Positions 50,946-58,389 of a DNA stretch of 64,000 bases are shown piece by piece; positions within the stretch are counted from its first letter, which is position 1, and each line of letters begins with the position of its first letter. The DNA comes from CAXRDE01 sp964229355. Its GTDB lineage: Bacteria > Cyanobacteriota > Sericytochromatia > UBA7694. A program made the position numbers and the translations under genes. The notes under the pieces are model-generated. The model searched no databases. It had not been told where the DNA came from and saw only the letters and a program-made list of their open reading frames with translations. The DNA lies in assembly GCA_964229355.1 (NCBI GenBank), contig CAXRDE010000025.1, positions 62,001-126,000 of the forward strand, read 5' to 3'.

Positions 50946-51532
50946 AGGAGTACATTGAACCACATTTCGTAGGCGCGTTGGGGTCTGCGATCGGGCGTTT
51001 GCCAGTGGTCGAATACCTCTAGACCTGAGGGCAAAAGTCTTTGCAGACCGCTGCGATCTAAGTCGGTAAACCAACGTCCCTGACGTATGCCACTAAAGTT
51101 ACCCGCTTTAAAAGAAGCATATATGCATCCTGTTGGTTTCAGGGCGCGGTGGAGCTGTGCTAAGACCCGCTGCAGAGGTTCAGGGGGTAAGTGTAAGAGC
51201 GAAGCATTCGCCCAGATGCCGTCAAAACACGCCTCAAAAGCGAAGTCTTCAAACTTCAGCTGTTGGGTGGGCACGTTTGCAAAATGCTGCGTCTGTTGAA
51301 CAAAAGCAGGGCAACTGTCAACGGCCAGCACCTGATACCCCATGTCTTTAAAGGCTTTACTGTCTCGGCCACTGCCGCAGCCTGCGTCTAGAATATATCC
51401 GTGGTCTGGCACCTGTTGTAAAAAGCGGGGGTAAAGTGTAGACAGGTCCAATGCAGCGGTTTCTGCAATAAAGCTTGCGCTGTGGGTTTCATAATACTGA
51501 GCGGTGAGATTTTCAGGGTTAGACGTATTCAT
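50921..51532 (-). CDS. Class I SAM-dependent methyltransferase of the helicase operon
   Basis: A 203-residue methyltransferase with motif I YILDAGCGSGRDSKAF (47-62), acidic strand VLAVDSCPAF, motif IV FDGIWANASLLHLP and ALKPTGCIYASFK. The N-terminal NLTAQYYETHSASF is typical of small-molecule or protein methyltransferases of the UbiE/Tam type; there is no DPPY/NPPY motif of N6-adenine DNA methylases, so it is not a restriction-type methylase. The start overlaps the NUDIX stop by one base (TAATG) and the 3' end overlaps the helicase gene, so all three are translationally coupled. Substrate unknown. Confidence 0.88.
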   Translation of the reverse strand: MNTSNPENLTAQYYETHSASFIAETAALDLSTLYPRFLQQVPDHGYILDAGCGSGRDSKAFKDMGYQVLAVDSCPAFVQQTQHFANVPTQQLKFEDFAFEACFDGIWANASLLHLPPEPLQRVLAQLHRALKPTGCIYASFKAGNFSGIRQGRWFTDLDRSGLQRLLPSGLEVFDHWQTPDRRPQRAYEMWFNVLLCPAAKSI

Positions 51533-51930
51533 TAAGTACGCTCAGCCATCAACTTCTCCACAATTGGCACGTCCGCTGCCGCCCAACGCAAGCCTCGCAA
51601 ATCACGGGGAGCCAGCCAGCGGGCGTCGATGTGCTCGCGCAGTTGCAGCTCACGGCTCTGGCTCTGACACACATAGCTGTGCAAGGTAATGGCAAAGTCA
51701 GGGTAGGTGTGCCGCACAATCAGCAAGGGCCGTTGCACCCCAATTTCCAGATCCAATTCTTCTGCAATCTCTCGCTTGAGGGCAGCTTCGTGGCTTTCGT
51801 GAACTTCGACTTTGCCCCCGGGGAATTCGTAATGCAAGGCGGTGTAAGTATAAGGCCCAGGCCCACGCTGTACGCAGAGCACCTCAGGGCCTTCAAAAAT
51901 GACGGCGGCGACGACTTCAAAGTGTTTCAT
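51532..51930 (-). CDS. MutT-like NUDIX hydrolase of the helicase operon
   Basis: A 132-residue NUDIX enzyme. The NUDIX box is complete (GGKVEVHESHEAALKREI, then AEELDLEI), and the N-terminus KHFEVVAAVIFEGPEVLCVQRG is like 8-oxo-dGTPase/(d)CTP pyrophosphohydrolases. It should hydrolyse modified or normal nucleoside triphosphates. First gene of the three-gene unit with the methyltransferase and the PLD-helicase. No clear Shine-Dalgarno; a TAGTAT lies 14 nt before the ATG on the minus strand (51945-51950). Confidence 0.92.
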   Translation of the reverse strand: MKHFEVVAAVIFEGPEVLCVQRGPGPYTYTALHYEFPGGKVEVHESHEAALKREIAEELDLEIGVQRPLLIVRHTYPDFAITLHSYVCQSQSRELQLREHIDARWLAPRDLRGLRWAAADVPIVEKLMAERT

Positions 51931-51994
51931 TGTTTTTATTACCGATACTAAACCTGTTTTTTCTGGTGGTCTTCACACACCAGGACGCCCAAAC

Positions 51995-52023
51995 TTGCTT
52001 TCTAAAAAAATATAGCCTATGAT
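51995..52023 (+). promoter_or_regulatory. Sigma-70-type promoter
   Basis: TTGCTT (51995-52000), exactly 17 bp, TATGAT (52018-52023). The ATG at 52055 follows with AGGAG at 52042-52046. This is the best -35/-10 pair noticed in the window. Confidence 0.75.
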
Positions 52024-52054
52024 AAACCTTAATCTTTTTACAGGAGCTTCACCC

Positions 52055-52549
52055 ATGGGTAGCATTTCAGCATCGCAGTCTCAACACTGGCAACTTCAGG
52101 GGGCCAAACCAGAAAAACAAGTTCCTGCAGATTTTGACCTTGCCAAAGTCAAGAACCCCAAAGCGGCTGAGAAAGCGCCCGAGAAACTGATCGGTCCTGT
52201 CGAATCAGCGCCCAAAGACCAGGTGGAGACCGAAAAATACCGCGTGAAACCCTTCGACAAAGAATTCAAAATGCCGACTTTAGAAGACGATGTCAAACAA
52301 TTCGTGGGAGATCTGGACAAAGGGGAGAAGGCTGCCCTTGGCGGTGCTTTGGCAGCGGGTGGCCTGGCCAGTGGAAAACTAAAGGTGAAAATTCCTGTCG
52401 GAGACAAATCCAGTCTAAGTTTAGATATTCGCACGAAGTCCAATGAATCCGCTAAGCGTCTGGCCGAAAACCCTGCTGAATTGATGTTTCCTGATGCAAA
52501 AGCACCTAAAAGCCCGGGCGTTAGTGTAGGTTTTAAAACCCAGTTTTAG
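52055..52549 (+). CDS. Hypothetical soluble protein, Lys/Ala-rich
   Basis: A 164-residue protein from the ATG at 52055 (AGGAG 8 bp upstream, sigma-70-like promoter further up). The first 70 residues are polar and disordered-looking (AKVKNPKAAEKAPEKLIGPV), the centre has a Gly/Ala stretch (GEKAALGGALAAGGLASGK), and the end alternates polar and hydrophobic residues (LKVKIPVGDKSSLSLDIRTK, PGVSVGFKTQF) as in beta strands. No signal peptide and no known family. Monocistronic. Confidence 0.7.
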   Translation: MGSISASQSQHWQLQGAKPEKQVPADFDLAKVKNPKAAEKAPEKLIGPVESAPKDQVETEKYRVKPFDKEFKMPTLEDDVKQFVGDLDKGEKAALGGALAAGGLASGKLKVKIPVGDKSSLSLDIRTKSNESAKRLAENPAELMFPDAKAPKSPGVSVGFKTQF

Positions 52550-52628
52550 ACCATCGTAAAGGCTCCCCCGATCTGCACGATAAGCTTTGCGGGTCAGCAC
52601 CAATGGACAAGGCCAGTACCGTATCTGA

Positions 52629-52985
52629 TCACGTGCTTTGCGCCAGATCCAACCACTCTGCAAAGGACACGTAATAACGCTCCTCCCAGGGCACCGTTGT
52701 GGTGTAACGAAAAGTGTCAAAGTACACCCGAGGGTTGTCGGATCTGTCTTTTCCGTCAAAGCAGGCCAGTACTTCTTCGTCATCGTTTTTGGCGAAGGGA
52801 ATAAGCTGCTGATCCGGAAATTGCTGCCGAACATGTTGAAGGCACCTGCTGGCGTAGTCCGGCATCTCTCCAATCAGCCACCAGCTGCCAGAGCCCAGCG
52901 GCGCATTGTCTTGTGCAATCTCGATCAGGCGCTGGGGGTAGTGGAACCCTGCTGGGAGTTCTGTATGTGAGAAGAGTGCTGCCAT
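52629..52985 (-). CDS. SMI1/KNR4 (SUKH)-like small protein
   Basis: A 118-residue cytoplasmic protein. The second half (LIPFAKNDDEEVLACFDGKD...RVYFDTF...WEERYYVSFAEWLDLA) has the pattern of SMI1/KNR4 domains: a strand with 'PFA--DDG/E-v-cFD' and a terminal 'sF-eWl'. Many SUKH proteins are immunity proteins against contact-dependent or polymorphic toxins, but no toxin gene lies beside it. The ATG at 52985 lies 11 bp after the AAA-ATPase/nuclease gene on the same strand, so they may be co-transcribed. Confidence 0.68.
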   Translation of the reverse strand: MAALFSHTELPAGFHYPQRLIEIAQDNAPLGSGSWWLIGEMPDYASRCLQHVRQQFPDQQLIPFAKNDDEEVLACFDGKDRSDNPRVYFDTFRYTTTVPWEERYYVSFAEWLDLAQST

Positions 52986-52995
52986 GGTTGACGGC

Positions 52996-54549
52996 TTAGC
53001 CCCTACACGTGTCAAAGCCCACGACGTTGCGCTGGCTCTGGCTAAACTCAATACCCACAAGTATGATCGTTTGTCCTGGGGCTTTGTACTTGGCGGTATA
53101 ATCGCGGTCAATGAGCTGTTGCAGGGCTTCGCCGGTGGCGGCTTCGGGTACTACCTTGAACTCAAAGAGGTAAACGGTATTGTCGAGCTTTAAGCTGAGG
53201 TCAATGCGGCCTTTGTTCGTAATATCTTCAGGCTGTACGTTCAGGCCAAGGGCTGCCAGCTGGCTGTAAAACACGCTGGCGTAGTGGCCTTCAAAGTTCG
53301 CCAGTGGGTTCTTACGGTACCACTCATAGGGAATACTGGCAAACAGGGCTTCAATACTTTGACGCAGGGCGGGTAAGTTCTGTTCAAACAGGGCGTCTTC
53401 CATATGGGAGCGGGTAATAAGGGCCTCCGCAGAAGGTGGGCCATAAGCAGGTAAAAGCACGTCGTTGAGGGCAGATTCAACTTCCTGGTTGGGGTACCCC
53501 AGGGTATAAATCCAGTTGCCTGAGCGTTTTTGTTCGACTTTGTGCAGGGTTAAATAACCCGTTTGCCAGAGCAGGGCCTCGGGAGCGATATGGTCCACAT
53601 CGAAGCTTGAGAGAATGGCTTCATTGCTTTGTCTTTGTGCCAGATCCGGGGTAAACCAGTGTTGTTGGGTGAGCAGATCTACCAAAAAGGTGGGGGTGCC
53701 GGTTTCAAACCAGAAAGGCCGAAACTCGCGGCGGTCAAAATACAATAAGAGGTCAAAGGGGTTGTAAACTTTGGTGCCACGCCAGTTGTAACCGTTGTAC
53801 CAGCGGCGTATGGCTTCGCGGTCGAGGTCTTCGAGTTCCGGGGCAAAGACAATGTCGAGGTCGGCCTCGGTGTAGCCACACAGGGCCGAGAAGCGGGGAT
53901 CGAGGGTAATGTCTTTGAGGTTATTCAGACCCGAAAAGAGGCTCACCTTTGAGAATTTGCTGACGCCGGTAATCAAGACGAACTTCACGTGGGCGTCGCC
54001 GTCTTTAAACACCGAATAAATACTGCGTAGGGCGTCACGCATGTGTGTGGCCAGTTCAGGCCGGGTTAAGTGATCGAGAATGGGTTTGTCGTACTCGTCT
54101 ACCAGTATGGCGACCCGTTGGCCACTTTGGTGATGCAATTGTTCAATTAAGCTCCGTAGGCGGCTGGGCGTGTGGCTTTTAAACTGAGCGGGAATACTAA
54201 ATTGTGTTTCGATACGGCTCAGTTGTTGATCCAAGCTGCTGTTTAAATCGGCGGTGCTTTGCATAATACCCGCACCAAAGCTCAGGCGCAACACGGGATA
54301 TTGCACCGACCAGTCCCAGTGATGTTCGGCGTGAAGCCCTTCAAACAGAGCCTGGTTGCCTTCAAAGAGTTCTTTGAGGGTATCTACGAGCAGGCTTTTG
54401 CCAAAGCGCCGGGGCCGCGACAGAAAATAATGCTTGCCCTGGTCAACGAGCTGCAGCGCCAGTGGGGTTTTGTCCACGTAATAATAGGCGTCGTGCTCAC
54501 GAATTTCAGAAAAGGTTTGAATGCCAATGGGCAATTTTTTGCGTTTCAT
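52996..54549 (-). CDS. AAA-ATPase-like / PD-(D/E)XK nuclease family protein
   Basis: A 517-residue protein of the common AAA-ATPase-like plus PD-(D/E)XK (DUF1703-type) family. N-terminus IGIQTFSEIREHDAYYYVDKT, Walker A RPRRFGKSLL, Walker B VAILVDEYDKPI, and the C-terminal nuclease pattern GRIDLSLKLDNTVYLFEFKV (D...ExK), all in the usual order and length. The biological role is not established; such genes are often multicopy, mobile and linked to defence or addiction functions. Before the ATG, AAAGGAG (12 bp away) could be a Shine-Dalgarno, and it overlaps a TATAAT (minus, 54556-54561). Confidence 0.9.
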   Translation of the reverse strand: MKRKKLPIGIQTFSEIREHDAYYYVDKTPLALQLVDQGKHYFLSRPRRFGKSLLVDTLKELFEGNQALFEGLHAEHHWDWSVQYPVLRLSFGAGIMQSTADLNSSLDQQLSRIETQFSIPAQFKSHTPSRLRSLIEQLHHQSGQRVAILVDEYDKPILDHLTRPELATHMRDALRSIYSVFKDGDAHVKFVLITGVSKFSKVSLFSGLNNLKDITLDPRFSALCGYTEADLDIVFAPELEDLDREAIRRWYNGYNWRGTKVYNPFDLLLYFDRREFRPFWFETGTPTFLVDLLTQQHWFTPDLAQRQSNEAILSSFDVDHIAPEALLWQTGYLTLHKVEQKRSGNWIYTLGYPNQEVESALNDVLLPAYGPPSAEALITRSHMEDALFEQNLPALRQSIEALFASIPYEWYRKNPLANFEGHYASVFYSQLAALGLNVQPEDITNKGRIDLSLKLDNTVYLFEFKVVPEAATGEALQQLIDRDYTAKYKAPGQTIILVGIEFSQSQRNVVGFDTCRG

Positions 54550-54574
54550 AGGGCTATTATACTCCTTTGTCGCG

Positions 54575-54583
54575 TGCTAGACT
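54575..54583 (+). promoter_or_regulatory. Extended -10 five bases before the photolyase start codon (leaderless candidate)
   Basis: TGC followed by TAGACT (54578-54583), then CCAAC and the ATG at 54589. No Shine-Dalgarno is present; transcription would begin at or just inside the ATG. Confidence 0.45.
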
Positions 54584-54588
54584 CCAAC

Positions 54589-56121
54589 ATGACTTTACAC
54601 CGTGCCCTTTTGCTGTATCCGCACCAGTTGTTTTTGCAGCTGCCGACCACCCTGAAACTTCCGGCGCAGGCGCCGGTTTTTTTGCTTGAAGATCCGCTGT
54701 TTTTTGAAGATTCGCAATACCCGGCGCGTTTTCATGTGCAGCGTTTGCTGTTTCATCGCCTGAGCATGCAGCGCTTTCAGCAGGCTTTACAGGCGCACGG
54801 ATACACGGTAGAGCTGTTGCCCTGTGGCCCTGATCTGTATGAGCGACTGCAGGCCCGCTTGCAGGCCCATGGGGTCACAGCCTTGTGTGTGCCCGAACCC
54901 AGTGACGACGTGCTGGTGCGCCGACTCAACGCCTGGTGTCAGCGCCAGAACTGGCTGTTGACCTATCTCGACTCGCCGGGCTTTTTAAACACCTTTGACG
55001 CGGTACAGGCGGCTTTCTCCGGTAAAAAATATTCGCAAACCTCTTTTTATATCGCCCAGCGCAAGGCCCGGGGCATTTTGCTGCACGACGATGGCGCGCC
55101 CCGGGGCGGCAAATGGAGCTTTGACCCCGAGAACCGCAAGCGTTTGCCCAAAGGCCACCGGGTGCCGCCTTTGCCAGCCCCTGTGGACCTTGATACTGCC
55201 GCCGTGCAGGTTTGTTTTGAAGGGGTGGTGCGGGATTTTCCGAAGGCGCTGGGGCAGGCTGCTTTTAAGGCTGAATGTTTTTTGTACCCCACCACCCACG
55301 CCGGGGCCGAAGCCTGGCTGCAGGACTTTTTGCGGCAGCGGCTGGCGGCTTTTGGGGATTTTGAAGATGCCATCAGTCAGCAAGAGGCCTACCTTTACCA
55401 CAGTTTGCTGTCGCCGCTGTTAAATACAGGCCTGTTAACGCCGCAGCAGGTGCTGGAATCGGCCCTTGATTATGCGGCCGGGGCCGAAGCCGAGGGTCGA
55501 CCGGTGCCCTTAAACGCCCTGGAGGGCTTTGTGCGTCAGATTGTGGGTTGGCGCGAGTATATGCGGGCCCTGTACCTTCGCGAGGGCGTGCACATTCGCA
55601 ATCAAAACTTCTGGGGGCACATCCACCCCATGCCCGAGGCGCTTTACACGGGCACTACCGGCCTCTTGCCCGTGGATCACGTGATTCAAAAATTGCAGCG
55701 CACGGCCTATGCCCACCACATTGAACGCCTGATGATTCTGGGCAATTTTATGTGCCTGTGCGAGATTCACCCCATGGCGGTGTACACCTGGTTTATGGAG
55801 TACTTTATTGATGCCTATGACTGGGTGATGGTGCCCAATGTGTACAGCATGAGCCAGTTCGCTGACGGGGGATTGTTGACCACCAAACCGTATATTTCAG
55901 GCTCTAACTATTTACGCAAAATGGGAGACTACCCCAAAGGGGAATGGTGTGACCTCTGGGACAGTCTCTACTGGCGTTTTATTCACAAGCACCAGGCCTT
56001 TTTTGCGCAAAACTACCGCCTGCGCATGATGGTGTCGCACCTGCAGCGCATGGGCGATGACAAGCTGCAGGCCCATTTGCAGCGGGCCAACGGCTATTTG
56101 GCGCAATTGCACGGTGCGTGA
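54589..56121 (+). CDS. Cryptochrome/photolyase family protein (FeS-BCP/PhrB-like) lacking Fe-S cysteines
   Basis: A 510-residue flavoprotein of the bacterial cryptochrome/(6-4) photolyase-related family. The N-terminal Rossmann part begins ALLLYPHQLF; GGKWSFDPENR and the FAD-domain segments GFVRQIVGWREYMRALY, MILGNFMCLCEIHP, WFMEYFIDAYDWVMVPNVYSMSQFADGGLLTTKPYISGSNYLRKMG are strongly family-like. In PhrB the next segment supplies 4Fe-4S ligands (CKGC and a later CP). Here it reads DYPKGEWCDLWDS, with Pro449 and Glu452 at the CxxC positions. The protein belongs to, or derives towards, a cluster-free branch. Light-dependent (6-4) repair or photoreception is inferred. Confidence 0.88.
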   Translation: MTLHRALLLYPHQLFLQLPTTLKLPAQAPVFLLEDPLFFEDSQYPARFHVQRLLFHRLSMQRFQQALQAHGYTVELLPCGPDLYERLQARLQAHGVTALCVPEPSDDVLVRRLNAWCQRQNWLLTYLDSPGFLNTFDAVQAAFSGKKYSQTSFYIAQRKARGILLHDDGAPRGGKWSFDPENRKRLPKGHRVPPLPAPVDLDTAAVQVCFEGVVRDFPKALGQAAFKAECFLYPTTHAGAEAWLQDFLRQRLAAFGDFEDAISQQEAYLYHSLLSPLLNTGLLTPQQVLESALDYAAGAEAEGRPVPLNALEGFVRQIVGWREYMRALYLREGVHIRNQNFWGHIHPMPEALYTGTTGLLPVDHVIQKLQRTAYAHHIERLMILGNFMCLCEIHPMAVYTWFMEYFIDAYDWVMVPNVYSMSQFADGGLLTTKPYISGSNYLRKMGDYPKGEWCDLWDSLYWRFIHKHQAFFAQNYRLRMMVSHLQRMGDDKLQAHLQRANGYLAQLHGA

Positions 56122-56219
56122 GGCATTCAGAGTATGAGGGGCGGGTTGTGAGAAAGTTATGATTTTTGCCTGAATATTTCATCTTAAAAGGGGCGAAGCT
56201 CCCAGACGTCCGTGCTTTT

Positions 56220-56228
56220 TGCTAACTT
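56220..56228 (+). promoter_or_regulatory. Extended -10 seven bases before the kinase start codon (leaderless candidate)
   Basis: TGC followed by TAACTT (56223-56228), then GACTTGT and the GTG at 56236 that begins the signal peptide. No Shine-Dalgarno is present. Confidence 0.4.
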
Positions 56229-56235
56229 GACTTGT

Positions 56236-58389
56236 GTGAACAGATTCTTCTTCCTTGGCCATGTGATTTTTTTATTCTGTGCTTTGGCTTCTCCCGCCTG
56301 GGCATTATCTGTTCCCGTGCGTGACTTGCGGTCCTGGCCGCTGCATGAAAAACCGCTCATTCCGCTGTCGGGCACCTGGGCGCTTCAGGGGGAAGGCTTT
56401 CCGTCCCGGGCCGAGGTGCCAGGCACCTGGAAGCCGCTGTTGGGGCACTCGGGCAACGTGGGCATGGAGGCCCGTTACACCTTGCGTCTGCACTTGCCCG
56501 CTTCGTGGGTGGGGGAGCGCCTCATGCTGGATTTTGGAAATGTACGCCCGCTGTTTCGTGCCCGTGTCAATGGCAAGTTGGTCGCGCAAAGTGGGGTGCA
56601 GCTGACTGAAGACTATGTGTTTCCATCGCGGGCTTACACGCAGGTGGCTTTTGTGGCCACTGCTGCGGTGCTCGATGTGGAGGTATGGGTGCAACATGTG
56701 GGGGAGTTGCAAACGGGTTTGCGCATTGCCCCGGTGCTGGGGCCTGAAGCGCTCATTCAGCGGCGTCTGCAGCGCCGACAAACCCTGTTAAACCTTTTGC
56801 TGGGCAGCACCTTTATTCTGTTGTTTTATCACGGCATTCTCTATGTTCAACGCCGTGACGTCTCGCTTGTGTACTTTATGGGCATTTGTGTCTCTTCTTT
56901 GCTTTACTATGGCTTTTACTTTGCCCACCTGCCTGAGTTTCTTTGGCAGGACCTGCCCTTTTCGGTAAGCGTGCGCTTGACCCGTGTGGGCATTTACGCC
57001 TTTGGCTATCTGGGCTTTGCCTATATTCACACGCTTTTTGCCATGCCTCACTATGCCAAAATCCGGGGATGGGTGCTGGGCTGTGTCGGTCTTGCTCTGG
57101 TGGGCTTGCTGTTGCCTTTGCCCCTGATGCATGGGGTGCACCGTCTTTATTTGGCCCTGTCTTTGCTGTGGCTGCTTTATTGCGCGCGTCACCTTGTGAA
57201 GGTGTGGGTTGCTGCCCCCACCCACAACCGTTTGTTTTTTACGAGTTTGGCGGTTTTGACGGTGTGTCTGATTCAAGATGCCTTACACGATCTGTTGATT
57301 ATTCAGGGCGGATTTTGGATGCCCTGGGGTTCAATGGCCTTTTTGCTGGGGCAGGCGGGCTTTTTGTCGCAGCGTTTTCACCAGGATTTTTTGAGGGCGC
57401 AAACCCTTCAGCAAGCTTTAGAAAGCACCAACCAGGGTTTAGAGTCAAGGATCGAAGAACGCACGGCCTATTTGCGTTTACAAGCCCAGCAAATTCAGCA
57501 AATGAGCGAATTTAAAGAAAAAATGGTGCGCATGATCGTGCATGATTTGCGCACGCCGTTGAGCACCATTTTGTATTTTACCCACCGGCGTGCGCCCAGT
57601 GTTGAGCAGAGCCAGTGGGTGCACGAAGCGGCTTTAAAGGCCAACCACATGTTGCAGTCTCTGTCGGAGCTCAAAGACATGGAGCAGGCGCAATTGAAAG
57701 TTCATTTGCTTGAAACCGAGTTGCTTCCACTGGTGCAGGACGCTGTGAAACAGATCCAGCCCTGGGTGCAGCGCAAACAATTGCAGGTGATCTTCTGGGT
57801 GCCGCCGGGTTTGCGGGTGCAGGCGGATACCACCTTGCTGTTGCGGGTGCTGCAAAATTTACTCAGCAACGCCTGCGAGCATAGTTTTGCCGGGGGCAAA
57901 CTTTTTATAAGCGTCTGTCAGCAGAATCAGTGGGTCTATCTCTGTGTGGTGGATCAGGGGCCGGGGATTGATGCGGAGCTTTTGCCCACGTTGTTTTCGC
58001 TCAAAGCCACGGGAGCACGGGGCCTGGGGCTACCCTTTTGTCATATGGCGGTCCACGCGCAACACGGCACGCTGCATCTTGAAACCTCAGCCCGGGGCAC
58101 ACAGGTGCACTTGCACTTGCCTGGCGTGGCGCGTAAACCCCTTTCGCTAACGCTTTCTGAAGCAGAGCGAGAGCATTTGAGGCCCCTTGTGACCGCTTTG
58201 CAGGCCTTGCCTTTTTACCGTTTTTCAGAGCTTGAAGCGCTGCTGCAGGCCAGGCTGCAAAACCCTGTGGAACCTGAAACCACCGCTCAAGCTTATGTGC
58301 GGGCTTTATACGACGCCCTGTACCAGGCCCGCGAAGACGATTATAACGAACTTTTGGAGCAACTTGTTTATGCGTGTACTGCTGGTTGA
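56236..58389 (+). CDS. 7TM-DISM sensor histidine kinase
   Basis: A hybrid-free sensor kinase of about 717 residues. From the GTG at 56236 the signal peptide reads NRFFFLGHVIFLFCALASPAWA (an upstream GTG at 56212 and a TTG between are alternatives). Then come a galactose-binding-like sensor domain (about 25-170: LSGTWALQGEGFPSRAEVPGTW, RYTLRLHLP), a 7TM-DISM membrane block (about 185-380), a coiled coil, HisKA with phosphoacceptor His in IVHDLRTPLS, and HATPase_c (N box QNLLSNACEHS, G1 VVDQGPGID, G2 GARGLGL). A C-terminal tail of about 80 residues follows. The next gene, a receiver protein, overlaps it by 20 bp and is the likely partner. Confidence 0.9.
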   Translation: MNRFFFLGHVIFLFCALASPAWALSVPVRDLRSWPLHEKPLIPLSGTWALQGEGFPSRAEVPGTWKPLLGHSGNVGMEARYTLRLHLPASWVGERLMLDFGNVRPLFRARVNGKLVAQSGVQLTEDYVFPSRAYTQVAFVATAAVLDVEVWVQHVGELQTGLRIAPVLGPEALIQRRLQRRQTLLNLLLGSTFILLFYHGILYVQRRDVSLVYFMGICVSSLLYYGFYFAHLPEFLWQDLPFSVSVRLTRVGIYAFGYLGFAYIHTLFAMPHYAKIRGWVLGCVGLALVGLLLPLPLMHGVHRLYLALSLLWLLYCARHLVKVWVAAPTHNRLFFTSLAVLTVCLIQDALHDLLIIQGGFWMPWGSMAFLLGQAGFLSQRFHQDFLRAQTLQQALESTNQGLESRIEERTAYLRLQAQQIQQMSEFKEKMVRMIVHDLRTPLSTILYFTHRRAPSVEQSQWVHEAALKANHMLQSLSELKDMEQAQLKVHLLETELLPLVQDAVKQIQPWVQRKQLQVIFWVPPGLRVQADTTLLLRVLQNLLSNACEHSFAGGKLFISVCQQNQWVYLCVVDQGPGIDAELLPTLFSLKATGARGLGLPFCHMAVHAQHGTLHLETSARGTQVHLHLPGVARKPLSLTLSEAEREHLRPLVTALQALPFYRFSELEALLQARLQNPVEPETTAQAYVRALYDALYQAREDDYNELLEQLVYACTAG

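Noticed and set aside
50946..51074. Longer N-terminus of the PLD-helicase
   Set aside because: It lies inside the methyltransferase gene in another frame, is Arg-rich and unlike PLD N-termini.
54550..54561. TATAAT six bases before the AAA-ATPase start as a fourth leaderless case
   Set aside because: AAAGGAG overlaps the same stretch 12 bp before the ATG and may be an ordinary Shine-Dalgarno, so the case is ambiguous and was left out of the count.
54259..54588. N-terminal extension of the photolyase by 110 residues
   Set aside because: The frame is open upstream, but it runs antisense through the AAA-ATPase gene; the family N-terminus starts at the ATG at 54589.
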